This document shows, one piece after another, positions 33,216 to 42,805 of a DNA stretch of 45,826 nt. Made by a program: the position numbers and the translations under genes. Position 1 is the stretch's first letter, and the number at the start of each line of letters is the position of its first letter. The notes below the pieces were generated by a model. That model saw only the letters and a program-made list of their open reading frames with translations, was not told where the DNA came from and searched no databases. This DNA is from Hyphomonadaceae bacterium (GTDB taxonomy: Bacteria > Pseudomonadota > Alphaproteobacteria > Caulobacterales > Aquidulcibacteraceae): the NCBI GenBank assembly GCA_014378995.1, contig JACMMP010000239.1, positions 1 to 45,826 of the forward strand, in the 5' to 3' direction.

Positions 33216-33944
33216 CTAGAGCCGCCCTGCAAATCCCAATCGCTCAATCAGCCGGCGGCGGGATTCGGGGACGCCTTCGCCTTTGTGTTCGAACACGCGG
33301 CGCTCCAGGAAGTGACCGGCAAGCGCAAAAGCGTCTGCAACGTCTCCGGACTTTAATTCCGCCTCTGCATCGAGCAGGAACGGCGGCAACCGCAACAACA
33401 CATCCGCGTGCGGCGCGCCGGCCTCATAGGTGGCGGCGCGGCCGGTGCGCGGGCTGACCCAGGCGAGGTTCTCGGTCTGGCCGGTCACCGCACAGCGCGA
33501 AAGATCGAGCCCGTAACCGAGCGCGCTCAGCAGCCCCAGCTCGAAGCGCGTGTAAAGCGCGGGCCAAATCTCCGTCTGCGGCATCGCTTCGATCAGCACA
33601 ATCAATGCGTCATAGAGTTGGGGATAAGCCTGCCGCTCAGGCGTTGCGCCGCGGATCAGCGACACCGCCGATGAGAGCCCTGCGAGCGCCGCCGGATCGT
33701 CGAGCAACCGCGTCGCGTGCGGCTCCACCAACTCAAGCGGGTTGTAGAAACCAAGCTGCTCGCTTAGCCGCGCCTTCCAGCCTGCATGCACGAGATTGCC
33801 AGATTGCAGCATCGGCTGCGATTTGCGCCCCGCATGCACGACGCCGCCGTAGCGGCCATGTTCACGCGCGAAAACTTCGGCGACAAGCTTGCCCTCACCG
33901 AACGGGCGCGCACCCAGCACGATAGCGTCGTCAACCCATTCCAT
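33216..33944 (-). CDS. recO: DNA repair protein RecO
   Basis: RecO anneals single strands and, with RecR, loads RecA. The 242-residue product shows the OB-fold start (W-V-D-D-A-I-V-L-G-A-R-P-F-G-E) and H-G-R-Y-G-G-V-V-H-A-G-R. The helical part follows with F-E-L-G-L-L-S-A-L-G-Y-G-L-D-L and the C-terminal region with R-R-L-I-E-R-L-G. It lies directly downstream of era, the usual order in many bacteria (rnc-era-recO). Confidence 0.93.
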   Translation of the reverse strand: MEWVDDAIVLGARPFGEGKLVAEVFAREHGRYGGVVHAGRKSQPMLQSGNLVHAGWKARLSEQLGFYNPLELVEPHATRLLDDPAALAGLSSAVSLIRGATPERQAYPQLYDALIVLIEAMPQTEIWPALYTRFELGLLSALGYGLDLSRCAVTGQTENLAWVSPRTGRAATYEAGAPHADVLLRLPPFLLDAEAELKSGDVADAFALAGHFLERRVFEHKGEGVPESRRRLIERLGFAGRL

Positions 33945-33947
33945 GAA

Positions 33948-34877
33948 TCACGCTTCGTAATCTAGCCCCAGCCGTTGATAGAGCGCGCGCTCTTCGGTCA
34001 AACCTTCGCGCACCTTCACGTGCAGGAAGAGGTGGATGCGGCGATCGAACGCCGCCTCCATGTCCTTGCGCGCGAGTTCACCGATCGTCTTGATGGTTTG
34101 GCCCTTGGCGCCGATGGCGATTTTGCGCTGACTTTCGCGTGCGACGTAGAGAATTTGATCGATCTTTGCGGAGCCGTCCTTGCGCTCCTCCCAGGTCTCG
34201 GTTTCTACCGTCAATTCGTACGGCAGCTCCTCGTGCAGCCGCAAAAACGCTTTTTCACGGGTGATCTCGGCGGCCAGTACGCGCGCCGGCGCGTCCATGA
34301 TTTGATCTTCCGGGAAGAGCCACGGGCCCACCGGCGCGCGTTCGGTTAGCACGCGCGCGATATCCGCGACGCCATCGCCTTTTTTGGCGGAGATCATGAA
34401 CACGTCGGTGTAGAGGCCCTGTTCGACAAGCTTAGTCGTGATCGCCAGCAGCTCCGGACGAGACACGACATCGACCTTGTTGAGCACGAGGATCGAGGCG
34501 AGATCCATCTGCTTTAGCTTCGCCGCAATCGTCTCGGAATCCTCAATCGAGCGCGCGTCGGCGCTGCGTTTATCCGTGCCCACATGGGCGGCGGCGTCGA
34601 CGACATGGATGATTGCGTCGGCGCCTTCTAGCGCGCTCCAGGCCGCGGCCACCATCGCCCGCTCTAAGCGCTTCTTGGGTGCAAATACGCCCGGCGTGTC
34701 GATCAAGATGAGCTGGGCGGCGTCGTGCATGGCGATGCCGCGCACGAGCGCACGCGTCGTCTGCACCTTCTGCGTCACCGCCGCAACCTTTGCACCGACC
34801 AGCGTGTTCACGAGCGTGGACTTGCCCGCGTTCGGCGCGCCCAAAACAGCGACGACGGCGCATCGTTGTTCAGCCAT
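33948..34877 (-). CDS. era: GTPase Era
   Basis: Era binds the 3' end of 16S rRNA and acts in 30S assembly. The 309-residue product has G1 G-A-P-N-A-G-K-S-T, G3 D-T-P-G, G4 N-K-V-D and a C-terminal KH domain with G-A-K-G-Q-T-I-K-T-I-G. Its start overlaps the rnc stop by eight bases. Confidence 0.97.
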   Translation of the reverse strand: MAEQRCAVVAVLGAPNAGKSTLVNTLVGAKVAAVTQKVQTTRALVRGIAMHDAAQLILIDTPGVFAPKKRLERAMVAAAWSALEGADAIIHVVDAAAHVGTDKRSADARSIEDSETIAAKLKQMDLASILVLNKVDVVSRPELLAITTKLVEQGLYTDVFMISAKKGDGVADIARVLTERAPVGPWLFPEDQIMDAPARVLAAEITREKAFLRLHEELPYELTVETETWEERKDGSAKIDQILYVARESQRKIAIGAKGQTIKTIGELARKDMEAAFDRRIHLFLHVKVREGLTEERALYQRLGLDYEA

Positions 34878-35571
34878 GGACGCCCTGCGCTTTCAGGAAT
34901 GCGGCAGCGGCCGCGCGCTGCGCGTCGCGCTTGGAACTGCCCTCGCCGCGCGTTGCGGGCAAGCCGTCGATCCGCGCTTCAATGACAAAATGCGGCGCGT
35001 GCTCAGGACCGGTCTGTTCAATCACGGCATAGCTCAAACCACGTTTCTGCGCCGCCGCCCACTCCTGCAACACGGTTTTCGCATCGCGCGGAATGGTTTC
35101 CCCTGCTGCAAAGGCGTCGCCCCAGAAGCGCATTACGAAGGCCCGCGCCTCATCCATGCCGCCATCCAGATAGAGCGCGGCGATCACGGACTCGCAAATG
35201 TCGGCGAGAATGGCCTCTTTGCCGCGCCCGCCACTTGAGTCCTCCGAAGGGGAGAGGATCACCGCGTCTCCCAAGGCTGCGGCGCGGGCGGCGCGAGCGC
35301 AGGCGTGCCGGTTCACCAGCGCATTGTAACGCGGCGCAAGCTCGCCTTCGTTTTCTATCTTGTGCTGCGCAAGCAGCCGCTCGGCGACGATGAGACCAAG
35401 CACGCGGTCGCCAAGAAATTCCAAGCGATCGTATGAGCGGCCCTTGCGCGCGCCCTCGAGTACGCTCGCGTGCGTCAGCGCCTCGCGCAGAAGCTCTCCG
35501 TCATCGAACGTGTAGCCGATGCGCGCTTCCAATTCAGAGAAGCGGACGTCCTGCTTGCGCGGCCCGCTCAT
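34870..35571 (-). CDS. rnc: Ribonuclease III
   Basis: RNase III cleaves double-stranded RNA in rRNA and mRNA processing. The 233-residue product has the signature L-E-F-L-G-D-R-V-L-G-L near residue 50, the second catalytic region with D-I-C-E-S-V-I-A-A-L-Y-L-D-G-G, and a C-terminal double-stranded RNA-binding domain ending K-R-D-A-Q-R-A-A-A-A-A-F-L. It lies between lepB and era, the standard order. Confidence 0.96.
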   Translation of the reverse strand: MSGPRKQDVRFSELEARIGYTFDDGELLREALTHASVLEGARKGRSYDRLEFLGDRVLGLIVAERLLAQHKIENEGELAPRYNALVNRHACARAARAAALGDAVILSPSEDSSGGRGKEAILADICESVIAALYLDGGMDEARAFVMRFWGDAFAAGETIPRDAKTVLQEWAAAQKRGLSYAVIEQTGPEHAPHFVIEARIDGLPATRGEGSSKRDAQRAAAAAFLKAQGVHG

Positions 35572-35581
35572 CGGCCGGCGC

Positions 35582-36346
35582 TCACTCCACCGCCTTCAGG
35601 AAGCGATCGCCGCGGAAGCCGGTGAACAGCGTCCACGGCCGGAATAGCGACGTGGTGTTGTCGAACGATACGACGACGAATTGCGCCGGGCCGACCAGAT
35701 TGTCGTACGGCACGAAACCCACAACAGAGGGCACACGGCTGTCGGCCGAATTGTCCCTGTCGTCTCCCATCATGAAGTAGTGGCCCTCCGGCACTTCGAA
35801 CACGCGTGTGCTGTCGAGTTCGGTCATGCCCTTGTCGCACGTGAGGTAGCTCACGCCATTCGGCAGCGTCTCGCGATACGTCGTGACTTCGCCGAGCCTC
35901 ACGTTGGGATCGGGACACTCATCAGTTCCATCGATGCGCTCGCGCTGTACCGCTTCGCCATTGATGTGCAGAACGCCATTGTTGATCTGGATGCGGTCGC
36001 CCGGCATGCCGATCACGCGCTTGATGAAGTCGCGGTCCGGTTCAGGCGCCGGCCGGAATACCACCACGTCGCCGCGTTGGGGCTCGCTGCCGAACAGGCG
36101 TCCGTGCGGAAGCAAGCCTTCGAGCGGCGCGAACGAAAAGCGCCCGTACCCGTAAGACCATTTGGTCACGACGATATAATCGCCGACAGCCAAGGTCGGT
36201 TGCATCGAGCCGGATGGGATGCGGAACGGCTGCGCAATCGTGAAGCGCAGCACCATCGCCAGCGCCAGCGCGTACAGGATCGTCTTCACATTGTCCCAGA
36301 AGACGCTCATCGCGGGCGTCGACTCGCCAGTGGATGTCATGCTCAT
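35582..36346 (-). CDS. lepB: Signal peptidase I
   Basis: LepB removes signal peptides from exported proteins at the outer face of the inner membrane. The 254-residue product has one clear N-terminal membrane segment (about 19-40), the nucleophile Ser47 in P-S-G-S-M, the general base Lys109 in D-F-I-K-R-V-I-G and the G-D-D-R-D-N-S-A-D-S-R box. The start at ATG 36346 has GGGAT upstream. The 125-base gap to acpS (36347-36471) contains nothing I recognise. Confidence 0.96.
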   Translation of the reverse strand: MSMTSTGESTPAMSVFWDNVKTILYALALAMVLRFTIAQPFRIPSGSMQPTLAVGDYIVVTKWSYGYGRFSFAPLEGLLPHGRLFGSEPQRGDVVVFRPAPEPDRDFIKRVIGMPGDRIQINNGVLHINGEAVQRERIDGTDECPDPNVRLGEVTTYRETLPNGVSYLTCDKGMTELDSTRVFEVPEGHYFMMGDDRDNSADSRVPSVVGFVPYDNLVGPAQFVVVSFDNTTSLFRPWTLFTGFRGDRFLKAVE

Positions 36347-36471
36347 TCGTATCCCACTTCACACCGGCGCCACCGGGCGGGCTTTGCAGCCGCTCGTGAA
36401 CGCTGGCGAAACTCCACTGACCTTGCCCACCCCGGCGCGGCCAAGCTTTTCCCTATCCAGGCGGATGGACC

Positions 36472-36897
36472 TCAAGCTTTCGGCGCTTGGCCTATGGGCG
36501 CCGACTCCGCCGAAATGATGACGTAAGCGACAGCAAGCGGGAAATCGTCGGTCAAGGTGACATGGACGTAAGGGGTGTAGCCCGCCGGCGTCATGGACGC
36601 GAGCCGCGCCGCCGCCCCGCCCGTCAACTTGATCGTGGGCTGGCCGGTTTTCAGATTAGCGACGCCCATGTCGCGCCAAAAAACCCCTTGTTTCAATCCT
36701 GTACCCAAGGCCTTAGAGCAGGCTTCCTTGGCCGCGAAGCGCTTGGCGAAGGTTGCCGCCCGCTCCAAAGGCTTGCGCTCGGCGCGGGCTCGCTCGGTCT
36801 CGGTGTAGATCCGGTGGGTGAACCGATCGCCAAAGCGCGCGAGCGTCCGCTCGATGCGGCGGATGTCGATAATGTCCGAACCGATGCCGAGGATCAT
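36472..36897 (-). CDS. acpS: Holo-ACP synthase
   Basis: AcpS attaches 4'-phosphopantetheine to acyl carrier protein. The 141-residue product starts [15 protein letters not shown] and has the metal-binding [14 protein letters not shown] segment. It lies 11 bases downstream of pdxJ, a widely kept order, and the length is normal. Confidence 0.95.
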   Translation of the reverse strand: MILGIGSDIIDIRRIERTLARFGDRFTHRIYTETERARAERKPLERAATFAKRFAAKEACSKALGTGLKQGVFWRDMGVANLKTGQPTIKLTGGAAARLASMTPAGYTPYVHVTLTDDFPLAVAYVIISAESAPIGQAPKA

Positions 36898-36908
36898 GGG
36901 GCGCGCTT

Positions 36909-37667
36909 CTAGGCCCCGGCCCGGCCAGCGTCGATGCGGCGGCGCATCTCGCCGACAGCCTGGGCAAGGCCAGTAAAAATCGCCTCACCGATCAGAAAAT
37001 GACCGATGTTCAATTCGGCCACTTCGGGAATGGCGGCGATGGGCTCGACAGTTTCGTAGTCGATGCCGTGCCCTGCATGCACTTCGAGCCCGAGGCTCGC
37101 CGCTTGCCGGGCGCCGGCCTTTAGCGCCTCTAAAATCGCCGCCGCCTTATCCTCGTGTCCGTCGCGCGCGGCGTCACAATAAGCGCCGGTGTGCAGCTCA
37201 ACCACCTCCGCGCCAGTGCGGCTCGCGGCTTCGATCTGCAGCGGATCGGCGCCTATGAAGAGCGAAACGCGGCTGCCATTGTCGCGTAGCTTCGCGACGA
37301 ATGGCGCGATCCAGTTGTGGCCGCCCGCCACGTCGAGCCCGCCCTCGGTCGTGCGCTCCTCGCGTCGCTCCGGCACTAGGCACACCGCGAGCGGGCGATG
37401 CTTCAAGGCAATCTCTAGCATCTCTGAGGTCACGGCCATTTCAAGATTCAGCGGACGTCCACGCTCACGCAGCATTGCGGCGAGGTTGGCGATATCCGCA
37501 TCTGAAATGTGCCGGCGATCTTCGCGCAGGTGCGCCGTAATCCCGTCAGCGCCCGCTTCCAAAGCAATGATCGCGGCGCGCGAAGGATCAGGATACGACA
37601 CGCCGCGCGCGTTGCGGATCGTCGCGACGTGATCGATGTTAACGCCCAAGCGCACCCGCTTCGTCAT
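36909..37667 (-). CDS. pdxJ: Pyridoxine 5'-phosphate synthase
   Basis: PdxJ condenses 1-deoxyxylulose 5-phosphate with aminoacetone 3-phosphate to form pyridoxine phosphate. The 252-residue TIM barrel starts [18 protein letters not shown] and contains [13 protein letters not shown] and V-E-L-H-T-G-A-Y, then a late I-G-H-F-L-I-G-E-A. Its start overlaps the pyrE stop by four bases (ATGA). Confidence 0.96.
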   Translation of the reverse strand: MTKRVRLGVNIDHVATIRNARGVSYPDPSRAAIIALEAGADGITAHLREDRRHISDADIANLAAMLRERGRPLNLEMAVTSEMLEIALKHRPLAVCLVPERREERTTEGGLDVAGGHNWIAPFVAKLRDNGSRVSLFIGADPLQIEAASRTGAEVVELHTGAYCDAARDGHEDKAAAILEALKAGARQAASLGLEVHAGHGIDYETVEPIAAIPEVAELNIGHFLIGEAIFTGLAQAVGEMRRRIDAGRAGA

Positions 37668-38248
37668 GCAGCGAGTCCCCGCGAGCCCGGCTTGATCGCC
37701 GGAATCGCGGCCAGTTCAGGCGGCAATTGATCGGCCGGATAGGCCGGCGCGTCCACGCAAGCGAGCGAGATCAGCTTTGCCCCGATGTCAGCCGTGCCGC
37801 CGGAGCGATCGATCAAGCACGCAGCGCCAACAAGTTCGCCCGGATGACCGCGGATCGCATCAAGGCATTCGCGCGATGAGAGCCCGGTGGTGACGACGTC
37901 CTCCACCATCAGCACGCGCTGCCCCGGCAGAATCTCGAAGCCGCGGCGCAACTGAAATTCGCCTTTCTCGCGCTCGACGAACATCGCCTTGGCGCCCAGA
38001 TGGCGCGCCGTCTCATAGCCAGGGATAATTGCGCCCACCGCCGGGGACACGACCACATCGATTTTTCCGAACGCGGCCTCGGCTTTTTGCGCCAACGCCC
38101 GGCACAAAAGCTCAGTCCGCGCCGGGTCCATGAAAACTGCGTTCTTCTGGAAGAACACCGGCGAGTGCAGCCCCGAGGAGAGCACAAAATGCCCCTCCAG
38201 CAGCGCGCCCGCGGCGCGGAATTCGTCGAGCACTTGATCCTGATTCAT
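37664..38248 (-). CDS. pyrE: Orotate phosphoribosyltransferase
   Basis: PyrE forms orotidine 5'-phosphate from orotate and PRPP in pyrimidine synthesis. The 194-residue product shows [24 protein letters not shown] and the PRPP-binding [13 protein letters not shown]. The last has Glu where Asp is most common. It is four-base coupled to pdxJ and 40 bases after the rsh stop. Confidence 0.94.
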   Translation of the reverse strand: MNQDQVLDEFRAAGALLEGHFVLSSGLHSPVFFQKNAVFMDPARTELLCRALAQKAEAAFGKIDVVVSPAVGAIIPGYETARHLGAKAMFVEREKGEFQLRRGFEILPGQRVLMVEDVVTTGLSSRECLDAIRGHPGELVGAACLIDRSGGTADIGAKLISLACVDAPAYPADQLPPELAAIPAIKPGSRGLAA

Positions 38249-38288
38249 GGCCCGCGATTTAGCACCGAACTGGCGGCGAGCAAACGCG

Positions 38289-40529
38289 CTAGCCCTTTAC
38301 GCGCTCAACTTCTTTGACCGCCTTGCTGGTGCGCATGGCGGCGAGGATGTTGGTCACGTGCTTGGCGTCGGCGACTTCGACGTCGAACACCATGTCGAAG
38401 AAGTCGATCGTCCGCTTGACTAGTCGCAAATTCAGGATGTCGCCCTCGTTCTCGGCGATGATGCGGCACAGCTCCGCCAGCACGCCGCGTTTGTTCTCGA
38501 CGGTGGCTAGGATGCGGCTGGTGGCGAGCGTTTTCTTAAGCGCTGTCGGCGTCCAGGCGAGATCGACCCAGGTCACGTTTTCGTCGTTCTCATACGGCGC
38601 GAGCTGATCGCAATCGATCGTATGCACGACGACGCCCTTGCCGGGGATTTGCACGCCGATAATGCGGTCGCCTGGGATGGGCGAACAGCATTCCGAAAAA
38701 TGCAGCGCGACGCCGGGCGTCAGATCGCTGCCTTTGACGTAGAGCTTGGCCTTTTCCACTTCCATGGGCTTGCGGCCCATATCCTTGCGGACCTTCTCCT
38801 CAAGCCCAGGAAACGCGGCCACCGCCACCGCGCTCGCTTTGATCGAGCCTTCGCCGACGGCGATGAAGAGCTCTTCCTCATCGTGCTTGCCCAGATGCTC
38901 CGCTGCGTGCTGGAGCGCCGTCTCCGCCAATTCGTGTCCGTAGCGGTGCAGCGCGTGGGCGATGAGATCGCGGCCGAGACGCGCGAACTGCTCGCGCTTG
39001 GCGTGACGCTCCAAGCGCCGCTGCGCGGACTTGGCGCGGCCCGTCTTGGTCAGCGCTTCAAATCCGGGCACCGGCCCAATGCGGTCGCCGACGGCGATTT
39101 CCACCACATCTCCGTTGCGCAGCACGGTGCGCAGCGGCCGCTCGATGCTGTTGATTTTCGCGCCGGTGCAACGATCGCCGATCGAGGAGTGGACAGCGTA
39201 GGCAAAATCGAGCGGCGTCGCGCCCTGCGGCAGCGGGATCAGCGCGCCCTTCGGCGTGAAGGCGAAGACGTGATCGGTGTACATTTCGAGCTTCGCATGC
39301 TCGAGAAATTCGCCCGCATCGCCGCCATGTTCTGCGATCTCCAGCAGTGAACGCGTAGCTTCACGCGCATCGAGGCCGGCGGAAGCCGCCAGCTCTTCGT
39401 CGAAGCCGTACGACTCGTTCTTGTAGCGCCAGTGCGCGGCAACGCCGTTTTCCGCGATCTGATCCATCTGCTCGGTGCGGATTTGGATTTCCACGCGGAC
39501 GTTGCCAGGCCCGATTACGATGGTGTGGATTGAGCGATACCCGTTCGGCTTTGGGTTTGAGATATAATCTTCCACCTGATCGGGCACGCAGCGCCATGTC
39601 TGATGAATCAAACCCAGCGCGCGATAGCAATCGTCCGGATTGTCGACGATGACGCGGAATGCATAGACGTCCGCCAAATCGGCGAATTCCATGCTCTTGC
39701 GCTGCAGCTTGCGCCAAATCGAGTAGGTCTGTTTCTCGCGCCCAAACACGCGCGCGTCGATGCCGGCGAACTCGAACACCTCCATAATGGTCTGGATGAT
39801 GATCGCGACATTGGCGCCCTTTTCAATACGGAGCTGCTCAAGGCGCGCATTGATCGCGATCTCCGCATCGAGAAAGGCTTCGTGGAAGGCGAGGCTTTCC
39901 AGTTCGCGCGCCATCTTCTCCATGCCGATGCGCCGCGCCAGCGGGCCGTAAATCTCCAGCGTCTCCATGGCGATGCGACGACGGCTGGCAGGATTGGGCA
40001 CGTGCGTCAGCGTGCGCATGTTGTGCAGGCGGTCGGCGAGCTTGACGATCAGCACGCGCACGTCGCGCGACATAGCGAGAATGAATTTCTGCAGGTTCTG
40101 CGCCTGCTTGTTCTCCTCGCTTTGAATTTCAAGCTGCGAAAGCTTGGTGACGCCTTCAACGAGGTCGGCGATCTCGTCGCCGAATTTCTTTTCGATCTCT
40201 TCGCGCGTTGCCTCGGTGTCCTCGATCGTGTCGTGAAGGAGGCCGGCGACGATCGTCGCCGCATCGAGCTTATACTCGGTCAGAATGCCGGCGACTTCGA
40301 TCGGGTGCGCGAAGTATGGATCGCCCGAATGGCGCTTCTGGCTGCCGTGCTTGGCGGTCGCGTAGACGTACGCCCGATTGACCAAATGCTCGTCGAGCGA
40401 GGGGTCGTACGCGCGCATGCGTTCGACCAGCTCGAACTGACGCAAATAGCGGGTGCGCGGCGGCGCCTCTCCCGCGCCAGCTTTTTTGCCGGCCGGGGCG
40501 TTGGCGGCGACGCCGTCACCGCCGGCCAT
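38289..40529 (-). CDS. rsh: Bifunctional (p)ppGpp synthetase/hydrolase (RelA/SpoT homologue)
   Basis: The single long Rsh enzyme typical of alphaproteobacteria makes and breaks (p)ppGpp. The 746-residue product has an intact HD hydrolase ([15 protein letters not shown]), a synthetase domain with [12 protein letters not shown] and [10 protein letters not shown], a TGS domain ([11 protein letters not shown]) and a C-terminal ACT domain. Both activities should be present. It starts three bases after the rpoZ stop; that pairing (rpoZ-spoT) is widely conserved. Confidence 0.95.
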   Translation of the reverse strand: MAGGDGVAANAPAGKKAGAGEAPPRTRYLRQFELVERMRAYDPSLDEHLVNRAYVYATAKHGSQKRHSGDPYFAHPIEVAGILTEYKLDAATIVAGLLHDTIEDTEATREEIEKKFGDEIADLVEGVTKLSQLEIQSEENKQAQNLQKFILAMSRDVRVLIVKLADRLHNMRTLTHVPNPASRRRIAMETLEIYGPLARRIGMEKMARELESLAFHEAFLDAEIAINARLEQLRIEKGANVAIIIQTIMEVFEFAGIDARVFGREKQTYSIWRKLQRKSMEFADLADVYAFRVIVDNPDDCYRALGLIHQTWRCVPDQVEDYISNPKPNGYRSIHTIVIGPGNVRVEIQIRTEQMDQIAENGVAAHWRYKNESYGFDEELAASAGLDAREATRSLLEIAEHGGDAGEFLEHAKLEMYTDHVFAFTPKGALIPLPQGATPLDFAYAVHSSIGDRCTGAKINSIERPLRTVLRNGDVVEIAVGDRIGPVPGFEALTKTGRAKSAQRRLERHAKREQFARLGRDLIAHALHRYGHELAETALQHAAEHLGKHDEEELFIAVGEGSIKASAVAVAAFPGLEEKVRKDMGRKPMEVEKAKLYVKGSDLTPGVALHFSECCSPIPGDRIIGVQIPGKGVVVHTIDCDQLAPYENDENVTWVDLAWTPTALKKTLATSRILATVENKRGVLAELCRIIAENEGDILNLRLVKRTIDFFDMVFDVEVADAKHVTNILAAMRTSKAVKEVERVKG

Positions 40530-40532
40530 GGC

Positions 40533-40883
40533 TTAGTACCGTTCGTCGCGCTGAGCTTCGGCTTCTTGCTGGAGCGCGCGCAGCACGTCCTCTTCGCTGG
40601 TGTCGACCGGCGCCGCGAGGGCGAGGCGATCCTGCTCGTCTTCGGCCTGCGTCGCCGGCTGCACGTCCTGGTAAAGCATGACGTAGCTGTCGCGCAGCTC
40701 TTCGGGGGTCACCGCCGAATCGGCGATCTCGCGCAGGGCGACGACCGGGTCTTTATCCCGATCCCGGTCCACAAGTGGTTCAGAACCTGAGGAAATATTG
40801 CGCGCACGGTGGGCCGACAACAGCACCAGCGAGAACCGGTTCGGGATCTTATCAACGCAGTCTTCGACGGTAACGCGAGCCAA
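40533..40883 (-). CDS. rpoZ: RNA polymerase omega subunit
   Basis: Omega helps RNA polymerase assembly and contributes to ppGpp response. The 116-residue product starts with [27 protein letters not shown], the family N terminus. Position 40883-40881 is a TTG codon, supported by GAGGAA upstream, so a rare TTG start is inferred. The C-terminal half is acidic and Gln-rich. The 112-base gap before it (40884-40995) contains nested inverted repeats but no clear terminator. Confidence 0.93.
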   Translation of the reverse strand: MARVTVEDCVDKIPNRFSLVLLSAHRARNISSGSEPLVDRDRDKDPVVALREIADSAVTPEELRDSYVMLYQDVQPATQAEDEQDRLALAAPVDTSEEDVLRALQQEAEAQRDERY

Positions 40884-40995
40884 GGCGTGTTTCCTCTAGG
40901 TCAGACAGGATAGGAATGGTCGTCCTACCTAGTGGTCTCCGCGGTTTTTCGCAATGCGAAGGACCACCGCAGGTGCGAAAAGAGGGTGAGCCGCC

Positions 40996-41520
40996 CTACC
41001 CGCGGTCCAATTTCAAAGCGCTAACCCTCCGGTAACCTTCGCTCAAGTCTAGGGCGGCCAGCATTTCGGAAACCGCCAGTCCCAAGCTCGGGTGGCGCCA
41101 GTCCGGCGCGATCTCGGCCATGGGCGCGAGCACGAAGGCCCGCTCGTGGATGTGCGGGTGCGGCAGTATGATCTCTCCGAAGGCGCCCTGCAGATCGCCA
41201 ACGGCGAGCAGATCGAGATCTAGCGTGCGGGACTCCCACTTGGTGCGGCGGGCGCGGCCAAATTGCGCCTCGATGGTCCGCATCTGGGCGTACGCCGCTT
41301 GCGGCTCACTCAGCTTGGCGTCGACCTCCACCACCGCGTTGAAATAGTCCGGCTGATCGGCGCCCGGCGGCCAAGCGGGCGTTCGCCACACGCCGGATGC
41401 GGCACGCAACATAAAGCCCGCCTCGCGCATTGCGCTCAAAGCTTGCGCCAGCAACGTTGGACCCTCGGCGCCGTTAAACGGCATGTTGGTTCCCATGGCG
41501 ATGAAAGCGCTGGCGTGCAT
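40996..41520 (-). CDS. folK: Hydroxymethyl-dihydropterin pyrophosphokinase
   Basis: FolK transfers pyrophosphate to 6-hydroxymethyl-7,8-dihydropterin in folate synthesis. The 174-residue product has A-F-I-A-M-G-T-N, S-G-V-W-R-T-P-A-W, D-Y-F-N-A-V-V-E-V, R-T-L-D-L-D-L-L-A-V-G and L-P-H-P-H-I-H-E-R-A-F-V-L-A-P. It is divergent from the NYN-domain gene, with 47 bases between starts. Confidence 0.95.
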   Translation of the reverse strand: MHASAFIAMGTNMPFNGAEGPTLLAQALSAMREAGFMLRAASGVWRTPAWPPGADQPDYFNAVVEVDAKLSEPQAAYAQMRTIEAQFGRARRTKWESRTLDLDLLAVGDLQGAFGEIILPHPHIHERAFVLAPMAEIAPDWRHPSLGLAVSEMLAALDLSEGYRRVSALKLDRG

Positions 41521-41567
41521 GAGACCAAATCATTTAGAGCGCGGGGCGCGCCAAGGAATTTCACTTC

Positions 41568-42164
41568 ATGAACCTGCTGGACCGGCTGATCCATCCTGAC
41601 GAGCGCGTCGCCATTTTCATCGACGGCGCCAATCTGTATTCCGCCGCCAAGGGGCTCACCTTCGATATAGATTATCGCAAGCTGCTCGAAGAGTTCAAAA
41701 AGCACGGGCGCCTGGTGCGGGCCTATTATTATACGGCGCTCGTCGAAGATCAGGACTTTTCCCCGATCCGTCCGCTCGTCGATTGGCTCGACTATAACGG
41801 CTATACGCTGGTGACCAAGCCGGCCAAAGAGTATGTCGATGCAAACGGCCGGCGCCGCTTCAAAGGCGATATGGATGTCGAACTGGCGATTGACCTCTTG
41901 CAGGCCGCCGCGTTCATCGACCATGCTTTCCTCTTCTCCGGCGACGGCGACTTCCGAGCCGCCATCGAAGCGGTGCAGCGCAAGGGCGTGCGCGTGAGTG
42001 TTGTGTCGACCATCAAGTCCAACCCGCCGATGGCGTCGGACGACATCCGCCGCGCGGCGGATAATTTCGTCGATCTCGTCGATCTCGCTGACCTGATCGG
42101 CCGCCCGCCGCGCGAGAAAGCGGCCGACAGCCGTCATGATTTCGCCGACGACGAGGATCGGTGA
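41568..42164 (+). CDS. NYN-domain (LabA/DUF88-like) putative nuclease
   Basis: The 198-residue product fits the NYN family of PIN-like proteins: V-A-I-F-I-D-G-A-N-L-Y near residue 17, K-G-D-M-D-V-E-L-A-I-D-L-L and F-L-F-S-G-D-G-D-F near residue 125. The acidic residues of these motifs would bind metal. The domain is often an RNA-processing nuclease, but the substrate is not evident. AAGGA precedes ATG 41568. Its stop overlaps the uracil-DNA glycosylase start by four bases (GTGA), which suggests shared expression with a DNA repair enzyme. Confidence 0.9.
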   Translation: MNLLDRLIHPDERVAIFIDGANLYSAAKGLTFDIDYRKLLEEFKKHGRLVRAYYYTALVEDQDFSPIRPLVDWLDYNGYTLVTKPAKEYVDANGRRRFKGDMDVELAIDLLQAAAFIDHAFLFSGDGDFRAAIEAVQRKGVRVSVVSTIKSNPPMASDDIRRAADNFVDLVDLADLIGRPPREKAADSRHDFADDEDR

Positions 42165-42805
42165 ACGAGGCGCCGCCTGAAGCGCCGAAGGATTGCCCGC
42201 TTTGCCCGCGGCTCGTCGGCTATCGCGAACAGAACAAGCGCGCCGAGCCGACTTGGTTCAACGGCGCCGCGCCCTCGTTCGGCGATCCCGACGCGCGCCT
42301 GCTGATCGTGGGCTTGGCGCCAGGACGCACCGGCGCCAATCGTACTGGCCGGCCCTTCACCGGCGACTACGCGGGGGATCTGCTCTACGCCACGCTCAAA
42401 AGACTGGGGCTGGCGGAAGGGGAGTATCGAGCCGACCCCAGTGACGGCTTCACGCTCATTGGCGCCATGATCACCAATGCCGTGCGCTGCGCGCCGCCCG
42501 AAAACAAACCGACGCCCGCTGAAATAGCAACGTGCCGGCCATTCCTGGCTTCCCGCATTGCAGCGCTGCCGCAGCTGCGCGCGATCATGGCGCTCGGCTC
42601 GATCGCGCACGAAAGCGTGCTTCGCGCGCACGATTTAAAGCCCACGGCCGCCAAGTTCGGTCATGGGGTTGAAGCGGCCTTGCCGAACGCGCTGACCCTG
42701 ATTTCGAGCTATCATTGCTCGCGCTACAACACGCAGACGCGGCGACTCACCGCCGACATGTTCGAAGCTGTGATGACGCGCGCGAAGGCGTTGGCGAAAC
42801 TTTAA
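42161..42805 (+). CDS. Uracil-DNA glycosylase, family 5 (UDGb type)
   Basis: The 214-residue product has the UDGb signature G-L-A-P-G-R-T-G-A-N-R-T-G-R-P-F-T-G-D and four cysteines placed for an iron-sulfur cluster (C-P-L-C near the N terminus, then V-R-C and T-C-R in the middle). The late S-S-Y-H-C-S-R-Y-N motif carries the active-site His. Such enzymes remove uracil and other deaminated bases. It starts with GTG, is coupled to the NYN gene and ends overlapping the convergent TPR gene by three bases. Confidence 0.92.
   Translation: MNEAPPEAPKDCPLCPRLVGYREQNKRAEPTWFNGAAPSFGDPDARLLIVGLAPGRTGANRTGRPFTGDYAGDLLYATLKRLGLAEGEYRADPSDGFTLIGAMITNAVRCAPPENKPTPAEIATCRPFLASRIAALPQLRAIMALGSIAHESVLRAHDLKPTAAKFGHGVEAALPNALTLISSYHCSRYNTQTRRLTADMFEAVMTRAKALAKL

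Noticed and set aside
39603-40790. 395-codon plus-strand frame
   Set aside because: It is antisense to rsh and rpoZ, both well supported, and resembles no protein.
41436-42137. 233-codon minus-strand frame over the NYN gene
   Set aside because: It is antisense to the NYN-domain gene and overlaps the folK start.
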